A stretch of 15,035 nucleotides of DNA from RGIG4694 sp964501705 (GTDB lineage Bacteria > Bacillota > Clostridia > Oscillospirales > Ruminococcaceae), in NCBI GenBank assembly GCA_964501705.1, contig CAZCUQ010000041.1:1-15035 (forward strand). Direction: 5' to 3'. Of this stretch, positions 1-6,668 are shown piece by piece. How positions within the stretch are numbered: position 1 is the stretch's first letter; every line of letters begins with the position of its first letter. Made by a program: the position numbers and the translations under genes. Below the pieces are notes generated by a model. That model was not told the DNA's origin, searched no databases, and was given only the letters and a program-made list of their open reading frames with translations.

Positions 1-72
1 TAGTAAAGTATACAAAAATAAACATCGAATTTTGTTAAATTTATATAAGTGAACGATTCTTTCCAAAAAATC

Positions 73-101
73 TTGACAGAACAGGTAAATAATGCTATAC
101 T
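73..101 (+). promoter_or_regulatory. Sigma-A promoter of the HPr-like gene
   Basis: TTGACA (73-78), a 17-bp spacer and TATACT (96-101), with an extended -10 TG at 93-94. Transcription should start near 108, giving a leader of about 58 nt. The leader begins with a 6-bp inverted repeat, GCCGAT (108-113) and ATCGGC (126-131). Because the promoter lies inside the longer open frame that begins at GTG 49, it argues for translation from ATG 166. Confidence 0.85.
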
Positions 102-165
102 TAAATTGCCGATAAAAAAGAAAACATCGGCGCGTAAACGGACATTAAACAAGGAGGATTTTATT

Positions 166-399
166 ATGAAAAACAAGGCAAATATCATGCTCTCCACAAT
201 CAATGACGTAAAGGAATTTGTTTCACAGGTTACTCTCTGCGATTACGATGTAGACCTTATTTCGGGAAGATACGCGGTTGACGCAAAATCTATCATGGGT
301 ATCTTCAGCCTTGACCTCTCAAAGCCCATTCAGCTTGAAGCTCAGACCAAGGACGCTTCCGAATTCTTTGAGAAGATAAAGCAGTTTATCGTAGAATAA
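166..399 (+). CDS. HPr-family protein lacking the phosphoryl-accepting histidine
   Basis: A 77-aa single-domain protein of the HPr fold (PTS phosphocarrier family, usually 85-90 aa). The clearest match is KSIMGIFSL (residues 41-49), the HPr segment around regulatory Ser46, which here is Ser42. Counting back 31 residues from that serine puts Thr11 where HPr has catalytic His15 and Asn13 where it has Arg17; the GLHARPA loop is absent. It therefore should not accept phosphate from enzyme I but keeps the serine that HPr kinase modifies in Firmicutes. This resembles Bacillus Crh, in which His15 is Gln, and suggests a regulatory rather than sugar-transport role (inference). ATG 166 follows an AAGGAGG at 151-157 and a strong promoter; the frame is open back to GTG 49 but that stretch contains the promoter. 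No other PTS gene is present. The fold assignment is firm, the function is not. Confidence 0.85.
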   Translation: MKNKANIMLSTINDVKEFVSQVTLCDYDVDLISGRYAVDAKSIMGIFSLDLSKPIQLEAQTKDASEFFEKIKQFIVE

Positions 400-454
400 T
401 TTCCGAGCGTTTTTGAAGTCCTGCAGTCTCGTTTTATTCGGAGCTGTCGGTTTT

Positions 455-484
455 ATTATACTATATTGCTGCGGGTTCTGTCAA
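455..484 (-). promoter_or_regulatory. Candidate leftward promoter antisense to the HPr-like gene
   Basis: On the minus strand, TTGACA (484-479), an 18-bp spacer and TATAAT (460-455): both hexamers are perfect consensus. Transcription would start near 448 and run into the 3' end of the + strand HPr-like gene. No start codon with a ribosome binding site follows, so the product would be an untranslated or antisense RNA. A chance match in AT-rich DNA is possible. Confidence 0.5.
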
Positions 485-553
485 GACATTCGGAAATTTT
501 TTCACGGAAATCATTTTTCGGATCTGCTTTTTTCGGTCTGCAAGTCAGTTTTT

Positions 554-596
554 ATTTGATCCTTATCAAATTCGCTCATTTCGATAAGGATCAAAT
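554..596. repeat. Nested 14-bp inverted repeat in the HPr-AIM24 gap
   Basis: ATTTGATCCTTATC (554-567) is the exact reverse complement of 583-596. The left arm and its next three bases also form a smaller palindrome, TTTGAT-CCTT-ATCAAA (555-570), and the right side mirrors this with one mismatch. A T-rich run follows on the + strand (595-604). It could terminate the HPr transcript or be an operator-like site; the sequence does not decide. The rest of 400-687 is T-rich with several TTTCCGAA-like motifs and no convincing gene. Confidence 0.6.
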
Positions 597-638
597 TTTG
601 TTTCCTTTTCCTCGCGATCCGTTTGTATAAAATCAGAT

Positions 639-674
639 AAAAATCGGGACTGTTTGCGTACAGTCCCGATTTTT
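639..674 (-). terminator. Intrinsic terminator after the terD-AIM24 unit
   Basis: A perfect 15-bp stem (639-653 with 660-674) around a 6-nt loop, starting 13 nt past the AIM24 stop. The arms begin and end with five A/T pairs, so it has a T-run in either direction and can also stop rightward transcription from the HPr-like gene. Confidence 0.9.
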
Positions 675-687
675 GTATGTATTCTTA

Positions 688-1518
688 TCAGGAAGAACTT
701 GTGTTCATATTCGGCATTGAGCCGTACATACCGTCTCCGAGCATATTGTACACCTTGATGGTCGGAGCAAGCCATACTTCTCCCGTGCCGCGGTAGACAT
801 TCACCAGACCTTCTCCGCTGACAGCCGAGCCTATAAGAGTTTTTGCGGAGCGCTCCACAGTAAATTCTATATTTCCGCGGCGGAGTACGGAAAAGTTTCC
901 GTCAACCTTAAGCACATCGTTGTTCAGCTCAATGATGTCTATCTCGCTCATGGGAACCGCACATTCCAGAACGCACAGTCCCGGACCCGTAACAGACATC
1001 CGGAAGATCCCTTCGCCTCCGAGCGCCGCAGAGGACAGGTTTCTCTGCATAAACGGCTCGACCGCGACGCTTCCCTGCGCCGCGTAGAACATTCCCTTAT
1101 CGACGATTATCCTTTCGCCCTGCGCGAGATCAATAACGATAAAATGCTTGAATGAGGGTTCGAGAACTACCATTCCCGTACCCTTGTATTCGGGGCGGGC
1201 AGCCGCTTCGCCCGTGACCGCTCCCGAAAAAATCCTGCCGATAGCGTTTGAGACGGTCATTCCCGAAACCATCTCAAGATTTCCCTGAAAATAGCTCATA
1301 GCTCCGGGTTCGATCTTAACGCTGCTGTTTTCGATATATATAGCTATCTGTCTTACGCGGATATTCTGTCTTTCCATGAAATACATAGTCTGGGCGGAGT
1401 ACATACTTCTCGTGCCCATAAGCCTTTGATATTCCATGACATCGATTTTTATTCCGGGAGCCTCGCTCGAATCTATGATTCTGATGTTTTCTCTTGTTCC
1501 TATAGCGTTATACTTCAT
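688..1518 (-). CDS. AIM24 family protein (DUF124/TIGR00266-like)
   Basis: A 276-aa soluble protein of the AIM24 family, a beta-strand-rich fold often encoded beside tellurium-resistance (Ter) genes in bacteria; its biochemical role is not established. Family-like segments are the alternating strands with many glycines between about residues 70 and 250, including MSYFQGNLEM (74-83), GEGIFRMSVTGPG (169-181) and EGLVNVYRGTGEVWLAP (237-253). The C-terminus is a short Met/Asn/Ser-rich tail. It has no signal peptide or membrane segment. The start follows a GGGAG motif with 10-nt spacing, and the gene begins 16 nt after the terD stop, so the two are almost certainly co-transcribed and ended by the hairpin at 639-674. 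Family assignment is confident; function is unknown, with envelope or metal stress a reasonable guess from its partner. Confidence 0.85.
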   Translation of the reverse strand: MKYNAIGTRENIRIIDSSEAPGIKIDVMEYQRLMGTRSMYSAQTMYFMERQNIRVRQIAIYIENSSVKIEPGAMSYFQGNLEMVSGMTVSNAIGRIFSGAVTGEAAARPEYKGTGMVVLEPSFKHFIVIDLAQGERIIVDKGMFYAAQGSVAVEPFMQRNLSSAALGGEGIFRMSVTGPGLCVLECAVPMSEIDIIELNNDVLKVDGNFSVLRRGNIEFTVERSAKTLIGSAVSGEGLVNVYRGTGEVWLAPTIKVYNMLGDGMYGSMPNMNTSSS

Positions 1519-1534
1519 TTACGATGATCTCCCG

Positions 1535-2116
1535 TCAGCCCGCGTTGATTCCGTAGCTTCCGCAGAGAGCCGCAAGACCGCCGGAGAATCCGCTGCCTAT
1601 AGCGTTGAATTTCCATTCCGCACCGTTTCTGTAAAGCTCGCCGCAGACAACGGCAGTCTCAATGGAGAAATCCTCCGAGAGGTCGTATCGAATAAGCTCG
1701 GTGCCTGAAGTTTCATCTACTATGCGAATAAACGCATTGGAAACCTGTCCGAAATTCTGTCCTCTTTTTTCGGCGTCGTAGATAGTAACGGTAAAATCAA
1801 TTTTTTCGATATTCGCGGGAACTGCCGAAAGGTCAACCATGATCTGTTCATCGTCGCCGTCGCCCGCTCCCGTGAGGTTATCGCCCATGCTTTTGACCGA
1901 ACCCGAAGAGTGAGTCTGGTTGCCGTAGAAGATAAAATCCGAATCGGAAGCGGCTTTTCCGTCAGCGCCGAGTAAAAATGCGGAAGCGTCAAGGTCAAAA
2001 TCCGAGCCGCCGTCATACTTATTGACGTCCCAGCCAAGACCTACCATAATTTTCGTAAGACCGGGGTTGGTTTTTGTAAGGTCAACCTTCTGACCCTTCT
2101 GTAAAGATATTGCCAT
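1535..2116 (-). CDS. terD: TerD family protein
   Basis: A 193-aa TerD-domain protein, full length for the family (about 190 aa). Hallmarks are the N-terminal MAISLQKGQKVDLTK, GLGWDVN (27-33), the acidic calcium-binding segment DFDLDASAFLL (39-49) and GDGDDEQI (85-92), and the NAFIRIVD strand (127-134). TerD proteins bind calcium and are tied to tellurite, phage and general stress tolerance, probably at the membrane, though the molecular activity is not settled. An AAAGGA lies 11 nt before ATG, and a consensus promoter at 2177-2205 leaves a leader of about 54 nt. Only an AIM24 gene follows; the usual terA/B/C/E partners are not in this window. Confidence 0.95.
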   Translation of the reverse strand: MAISLQKGQKVDLTKTNPGLTKIMVGLGWDVNKYDGGSDFDLDASAFLLGADGKAASDSDFIFYGNQTHSSGSVKSMGDNLTGAGDGDDEQIMVDLSAVPANIEKIDFTVTIYDAEKRGQNFGQVSNAFIRIVDETSGTELIRYDLSEDFSIETAVVCGELYRNGAEWKFNAIGSGFSGGLAALCGSYGINAG

Positions 2117-2176
2117 AGTTTATACATTCCTTTCATTTCGGTTAAAAAATAGTAGCAAATCAAATTTGTTAATAAG

Positions 2177-2205
2177 ATTATATCATAATATTCTCAACAA
2201 GTCAA
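2177..2205 (-). promoter_or_regulatory. Sigma-A promoter of terD-AIM24
   Basis: Minus strand TTGACT (2205-2200), 17-bp spacer, TATAAT (2182-2177), with an extended -10 (TGA before TATAAT). It lies about 60 bp before the terD start in very AT-rich DNA. Confidence 0.85.
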
Positions 2206-2275
2206 TAATTTTAATAAACTTTCAATAAAAATAATTGTATTTTCATTATTCTAATCATTTCTTAAAAATTATAAA

Positions 2276-2299
2276 AAATACTCGCTTGCGCGAGTATTT
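2276..2299 (-). terminator. Intrinsic terminator of the EAL-domain gene
   Basis: AAATACTCGC (2276-2285) pairs perfectly with GCGAGTATTT (2290-2299) around a 4-nt loop. On the minus strand a T-rich run follows. It lies 69 bp past the stop of the EAL-domain gene and just beyond a second in-frame stop at 2305-2307. Confidence 0.85.
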
Positions 2300-2367
2300 C
2301 CGTGTTATTTTCCGTAGGCGCGGACTTTGCGGTTACCTCTGCCCGATGCGGCGTTTGCGGCAATATA

Positions 2368-4764
2368 TTATCGCCAATATTCCGTTTTCTGCTGTTTCTT
2401 TTCCTCCGCGAGAGCGTTTGCGGCACTTATCAGCTTATTGCTGTCGGGCTTGTACATTTCATCGTACATCTTCACAAATTCAAGGGCGGAAGCCTCGTCC
2501 ATCGGTTTGCTCATTAAAAATCCCTGAATGTAGTCGCATTTCAGATTGATTATCGAACGGTACTGCGCCATTGTCTCAACACCCTCGGCAACGGTTTTTA
2601 TCCCCATTTTATGAACAAGATCGACAATACTGTCGGTTATCTTGTAATCCTTGCCGTGTCCCGCGATATTGTCAACAAAGGATTTATCTACTTTAAGGCA
2701 TGATATGGGAAAATTTTTCAGATAATTCAGCGAGCTGTAGCCCGTTCCGAAATCATCGAGAGCTATCCCGAAGCCAAGCTCACGCATTTCGTTTATATAG
2801 CTTTCCGCTTTGCCCTCGGAATCGACGATTACCGTTTCGGTCAGTTCCACCTGAACATTCGCGGGATTAACCTGTGTAATATCAAGCACCCTGCGGATAT
2901 TCTCCAGAAAATCCTGGCTTTTCAGCTGAACAGCCGAAACGTTTATCGACATGATTATGTCCTTATTGTATTCATTCAGCTGCTTGAGGAACCGGCAGCC
3001 CGTCTCGAATACCCACATTCCGATACGCACTATTTCGCCCGTTTCCTCGGCGATCTGTACAAATTTTGAGGGCGGAACGTAGCCTAAATCCTCCGATTCC
3101 CAGCGGACGAGCATCTCAAATCCGTGAAGAGTGTTGTCCGCCGTTGAAACTATGGGCTGATAGTGAAGATACAGTTCTCCTTTGTCAAGCGCGTGAGTGA
3201 GAAACTGCGAAATGGCAGCCTTGTCCGTGACCTTGTTCTGAAGAGTGTAATTGAAGAAGCTCAAACGGTTCTTTCCCTTTTCCTTGGATCTCGCGAGAGC
3301 TATCTCCGCACCGCACAGAAGAGCGTCCGAGGATTTCCCGTCATCCGGAAAGAGAGCGGCTCCCTCGGAGCATTTGATGTAAAGATCGGAGGTAAGCACC
3401 CTGACGGGATTTTCGAGAAGAGAAGAAAATCTCTTTACCGCGTCGGTTATTTCTTTTCTGCCGTCCTCCGTTTCGATTACCACGGCGAAGGTGTCGGAAT
3501 TGAAACGGAAAACTCTTCCGAAGCAGGTTTTTAATTTTTCCGCGAAATCCACAAGGACTTCATCGCCGAATTTATGACCGAGAGTTTCGTTTATCCATCT
3601 GAAATTGTCGATATCAAAGAAAACCACTCCGAAGCGCGAATCGGAATCCGATCTTGCGGCTATGAGATCCTCGATACATTCATAAAGCCTTATGCGGTTT
3701 TTCACTCCCGTAAGTGAGTCGAGACTTTCATAGTCGTTTATCACCGCGTTCTTTTTCTGTATGCTTTCCGAAAGAGAATCGATCGCCCTTGCGACGTCGC
3801 CTATTTCATTCAGAGATTCATCGTTTATTCTGAGATTGTAGTTTCCCGCGGATATTTCGTAAATTGCTTTCTTTATCGCGGGAAGAGAACGCGTTTCTCT
3901 CTTTACGGTAATGATAAGCACGGTAAGCAGCACCGCTATAAGCGACGCAAGAAGGACAGCGTTTGCAAAAATGACCTTTCCCGACTGCTTTTTTACATCA
4001 TCGAATCCGACTGCCATGTAAAGATTAAGCGATGTGTTCGGCTCGGCGGCGCGGGCGCAGAAAAAATGCTCATTGTCATTTAGCTTTGAAGCGCCGTTTT
4101 CCCCTGAAAATATAACCTCGTCCGAAGAATCGGTGATAATAAGCTCGCCGTTCATGGGAAAACCGAATGAGCCGAAATAATCGCTGAAAACGGAATATTT
4201 AATATCCGTGCCGGCGTATCCCACAAGAGTCTGCCTGTAGTAAACGGGATATACTATCGTAATGCAGCTTTCGTCGAATCCGATACCTTCGGAGCTTACA
4301 TAACAATGCTTATTTGTGCCGACCGCGATATTGTTGCGCCATGGCATCTCCGAGGGACTGCATACTCCATCGCCCGCAGATGAGATATATTTACCGTCGC
4401 TGTCGCGGATTATCCATACAGAGGCTGTAAATCCGTCGTTTCCCGCCGCCGCAGAACACACCGCTCTTAACGTATCGTCGGAATCCTTGCTGTCGGCGCT
4501 CACAAGCAAAGACGACACCTTTTCCGAGGAAGCCGCAGCCTCTATGATACCCATTTTCTGTGTGAAATAGTTATCCGCCGCAAGAGAGACTGTTTCAAGA
4601 CCCTGCATTGCGCCCTCTCTTGCCGCTTCTTTGTATCCGTCCGATACGGACAATGAAACTATGCAGAACATAACTGCTATAAGAAACGCGCATATCAGGA
4701 CAATTACCGCTATCAGCTTGAACGAAAAGCTTGTTTTCGACTTTTCTTCAAATTTACTTATCAT
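2368..4764 (-). CDS. Membrane sensor with HAMP, degenerate GGDEF and intact EAL domains
   Basis: A 798-aa c-di-GMP signalling protein. Residues 16-38 form a membrane anchor. Residues 40-260 are an extracytoplasmic sensor region, probably Cache-like. A second membrane segment spans about 264-287, followed by a HAMP-like linker (290-340), GGDEF (345-505) and EAL (515-768). The GGDEF signature is replaced by NSDTF (422-426), so cyclase activity is unlikely. The EAL domain keeps ExLxR (E550), DDFGTGYSSL (670-679), K691, EGVET (727-731) and QGF (747-749), as expected of an active phosphodiesterase that opens c-di-GMP to pGpG. In such hybrids a dead GGDEF domain often binds GTP or serves as a dimer module (family knowledge). 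The start has GGAG 8 nt upstream. It is transcribed alone, from the promoter at 4866-4894 to the terminator at 2276-2299. The ligand of the sensor domain cannot be told from the sequence. Confidence 0.93.
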   Translation of the reverse strand: MISKFEEKSKTSFSFKLIAVIVLICAFLIAVMFCIVSLSVSDGYKEAAREGAMQGLETVSLAADNYFTQKMGIIEAAASSEKVSSLLVSADSKDSDDTLRAVCSAAAGNDGFTASVWIIRDSDGKYISSAGDGVCSPSEMPWRNNIAVGTNKHCYVSSEGIGFDESCITIVYPVYYRQTLVGYAGTDIKYSVFSDYFGSFGFPMNGELIITDSSDEVIFSGENGASKLNDNEHFFCARAAEPNTSLNLYMAVGFDDVKKQSGKVIFANAVLLASLIAVLLTVLIITVKRETRSLPAIKKAIYEISAGNYNLRINDESLNEIGDVARAIDSLSESIQKKNAVINDYESLDSLTGVKNRIRLYECIEDLIAARSDSDSRFGVVFFDIDNFRWINETLGHKFGDEVLVDFAEKLKTCFGRVFRFNSDTFAVVIETEDGRKEITDAVKRFSSLLENPVRVLTSDLYIKCSEGAALFPDDGKSSDALLCGAEIALARSKEKGKNRLSFFNYTLQNKVTDKAAISQFLTHALDKGELYLHYQPIVSTADNTLHGFEMLVRWESEDLGYVPPSKFVQIAEETGEIVRIGMWVFETGCRFLKQLNEYNKDIIMSINVSAVQLKSQDFLENIRRVLDITQVNPANVQVELTETVIVDSEGKAESYINEMRELGFGIALDDFGTGYSSLNYLKNFPISCLKVDKSFVDNIAGHGKDYKITDSIVDLVHKMGIKTVAEGVETMAQYRSIINLKCDYIQGFLMSKPMDEASALEFVKMYDEMYKPDSNKLISAANALAEEKKQQKTEYWR

Positions 4765-4825
4765 ATATTATACTCCGAAAATGATCGCTTGAATGAAACG
4801 GCGGAAACCGTTCATACGCATAACT

Positions 4826-4853
4826 CTTTGTCCGAAAAAATTTCGGAGCAAAG
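4826..4853 (-). promoter_or_regulatory. Hairpin in the 5' leader of the EAL-domain gene
   Basis: CTTTG-TCCGAAA (4826-4837) pairs with TTTCGGA (4841-4847) and CAAAG (4849-4853): 12 bp with one bulged G and a 3-nt loop. It sits within the predicted 94-nt leader. A second weaker hairpin, around 4795-4814, follows before the ribosome binding site. There is no T-run, so this is not a terminator. It is too small for a known c-di-GMP riboswitch; an RNA-stability or translation role is possible. Confidence 0.55.
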
Positions 4854-4865
4854 CTGTTAATATGT

Positions 4866-4894
4866 ATTATAACATTAATTTTATAAAATTTCAA
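4866..4894 (-). promoter_or_regulatory. Sigma-A promoter of the EAL-domain gene
   Basis: Minus strand TTGAAA (4894-4889), 17-bp spacer, TATAAT (4871-4866), with an extended -10 (TGT before TATAAT). Predicted start near 4858, about 94 nt before the ATG. Confidence 0.8.
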
Positions 4895-5008
4895 GTAAAT
4901 TTAACCAAAATATGAATTTTTTTGTTATTTATCCAAAATTCTCCCCGTTTTTTCGGAATATTCACTAAAGGTAAAAATTCCTTTGCTTTTTTTCCGACGG
5001 ATTTTCCC

Positions 5009-5037
5009 TTGACTTGACAGCAAAAAGATATTATAAT
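5009..5037 (+). promoter_or_regulatory. Sigma-A promoter of the lipoprotein gene
   Basis: TTGACT (5009-5014), 17-bp spacer, TATAAT (5032-5037). An overlapping TTGACA at 5014-5019 is too close to the -10 to serve with it. Predicted start near 5044, leaving a leader of about 36 nt before ATG 5080. Confidence 0.82.
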
Positions 5038-5079
5038 TATTTTCATGAGATAACATACAAGTACGGAAAGGGAAGATGT

Positions 5080-6594
5080 ATGAAAACAAAAAAGTTTTTC
5101 CTGAGCTTATCGATTGCGTTTTTTTTGCTCTGCGCTTCCGGCTGCGCGGAAAAAGACGGCGGACAGGTTCTTGAAACAGTAATTAAAACTCAGACCGAAA
5201 TACAGACATCTGCCGAGTCCGCCGATGTCTCTTCCGAAAGCTCCGAATCCGAAGGATTTGAAATTCCCGATATCTCCATGGAGCATGAATTTCCCGAAGG
5301 CGAATCGTATGTGACCTCCCCGACGGAAACAACGGAAAATGTCACGGCGGAAGATTTTTCCGAAAAAACCGCGGTAACCGCCGAAGAGTTTCCCGAAGCG
5401 TCCGAAGAAACCGTCTCGGCGCAAAATCTGCTTTCGTCGGACGGCGGCAGCGTTATCATCGATAATACCGGAACCGAAAACTCCGAAGCGGCTGTTCCCG
5501 CGCTCTCCTACGCGCAGAGCTATCACGCGCTCAATTTTAAAAAGCAGTCGGGAATGTGGTTTTCATATCTTGAATATCAAAGGATACTTAAAGGCAAGAC
5601 CGAAGAGGAATTCACCTATGAAGTTGAAACTGCCTTTGACAATATGGTCAGGCTTGGCATCAATACGGTTTACGTTCAGATAAGACCTTTCGGCGACGCT
5701 TATTATTTCTCGGATTATTTTCCCTGTGGGGATCTTATGACAAAAGCCTTTGACCCGCTTGAGATCATGGTTCGGAAGGCTCACGAAAAAGGACTTTCCG
5801 TACACGGCTGGATAAATCCCCTCAGAATTCAGGACAAGAACGCCATGTGGGCGCTCTCGGAAAGATTTGTCGTCAAACAGTGGTACAGTCAGAAAAAGAA
5901 TATGTTCCTTTATGAGGACAGATACTATCTCGACCCGTCCTCGGAAGAGGTAAGAAGGCTTATCTGTGACGGAGTACAGGAGATCCTCGAAAAATATAAG
6001 GTCGACGGTATTCAGATAGACGACTATTTCTACCCGTCGGCGGATTTTTCTCTCGACGAGGAAAGCTATAAGGCTTCGGGAACGGCTCTTTCACAGAGTG
6101 AATTCAGACTCGCCTCCGTTTCGCAGATGGTAAAGGATATTTACGATACGGTCAAAAAAACAAATCCCACCGCCGTTTTCGGGATTTCTCCCATGGGATA
6201 TATCGACGGGAACTATGAAAATCTCTTCGCCGATGTGAAATTATGGTGCAAAGAAGAGGGATACTGCGATTATATCTGCCCGCAGATCTATTTCGGCTTC
6301 GAGCATGAAATAAGACCTTACGAGAAAACTCTGCTTGAATGGAAAAATATCTGCCGTGAGGATATCGACGTGGTTATCGGAATAGGCGCGTACAGAGCGG
6401 GTACGGAAAACATCACCGCGGGTACCGGGAAAAACGAGTGGCTCGACAATACCGACGTCATATCGAGACAGATCAAAACAGCGGAAAAATACGGCTGCGG
6501 ATATGCTCTTTTCAGATACGATTCTCTGTTTTGCCCCGACGAGAGCGTTAAATCTTACGTTGAAAAAGAACTTGAAAATATTCGGAAAAATTAA
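5080..6594 (+). CDS. Lipoprotein with GHL10/DUF187 glycoside-hydrolase-like domain
   Basis: A 504-aa secreted lipoprotein. A short basic N-terminus, a hydrophobic core (6-18) and the lipobox ASGC predict lipidation at Cys22 and anchoring to the outer membrane face. Residues 30-140 are a low-complexity linker rich in Glu, Ser and Thr. The catalytic-type domain (about 155-500) is of the GHL10 (DUF187, COG1649-like) TIM-barrel family: GMWFSYLEY (158-166), GINTVYVQIRPFGDAYY (193-209), HGWINPLRI (242-250), DGIQIDDYFYP (309-319) and ISPMG (369-373). D314 and D315, on the DGIQIDDY strand, are candidate catalytic acids. Relatives act on envelope or extracellular polysaccharide, but the substrate here is unknown. 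The start is ATG 5080, preceded by AAAGGGAAG; the frame extends back to a TTG at 5014, but that TTG lies in the promoter. It appears monocistronic: the next gene has its own -10 about 30 bp downstream. Confidence 0.9.
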   Translation: MKTKKFFLSLSIAFFLLCASGCAEKDGGQVLETVIKTQTEIQTSAESADVSSESSESEGFEIPDISMEHEFPEGESYVTSPTETTENVTAEDFSEKTAVTAEEFPEASEETVSAQNLLSSDGGSVIIDNTGTENSEAAVPALSYAQSYHALNFKKQSGMWFSYLEYQRILKGKTEEEFTYEVETAFDNMVRLGINTVYVQIRPFGDAYYFSDYFPCGDLMTKAFDPLEIMVRKAHEKGLSVHGWINPLRIQDKNAMWALSERFVVKQWYSQKKNMFLYEDRYYLDPSSEEVRRLICDGVQEILEKYKVDGIQIDDYFYPSADFSLDEESYKASGTALSQSEFRLASVSQMVKDIYDTVKKTNPTAVFGISPMGYIDGNYENLFADVKLWCKEEGYCDYICPQIYFGFEHEIRPYEKTLLEWKNICREDIDVVIGIGAYRAGTENITAGTGKNEWLDNTDVISRQIKTAEKYGCGYALFRYDSLFCPDESVKSYVEKELENIRKN

Positions 6595-6623
6595 CGAACC
6601 CTATTCCATTTTCCGAGAATATG

Positions 6624-6632
6624 TGTTATAAT
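6624..6632 (+). promoter_or_regulatory. Extended -10 promoter of the SAH hydrolase gene
   Basis: TGT-TATAAT, a consensus extended -10, lies 37 bp before the ATG. The region 17 bp upstream (TTCCAT, 6604-6609) is a poor -35, which an extended -10 can tolerate. The predicted leader is about 30 nt, too short for a SAM- or SAH-type riboswitch. Confidence 0.5.
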
Positions 6633-6668
6633 AAGATAAAATATAAATTGAAAGGAAGTTTACATAAT

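Larger units (their letters stand above)
4765..5079. other. Divergent intergenic region, no gene
   Basis: This 315-bp stretch separates the minus-strand EAL-domain gene from the plus-strand lipoprotein gene. It holds a leader hairpin (4826-4853), the leftward promoter (4866-4894) and the rightward promoter (5009-5037). Between the promoters, 4895-5008 is AT-rich with only small inverted repeats, such as AAAGG and CCTTT around 4967-4984. No open frame with a ribosome binding site is seen. Confidence 0.75.

Noticed and set aside
49..165. N-terminal extension of the HPr-like protein from GTG 49
   Set aside because: The extension overlaps a perfect promoter, lacks HPr similarity, and the strong AAGGAGG points to ATG 166.
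511..579. 22-codon minus-strand frame (starting MSEFDKDQIK) in the HPr-AIM24 gap
   Set aside because: The start lies in the loop of the 554-596 inverted repeat and has no properly spaced ribosome binding site. The terminator at 639-674 separates it from upstream transcription.
4765..4860. c-di-GMP (GEMM) riboswitch before the EAL-domain gene
   Set aside because: The leader is short and its hairpins lack the two-stem GEMM architecture and conserved GNRA/receptor segments.
6633..6668. SAM or SAH riboswitch ahead of the SAH hydrolase gene
   Set aside because: The predicted leader is only about 30 nt, with no stable structure.
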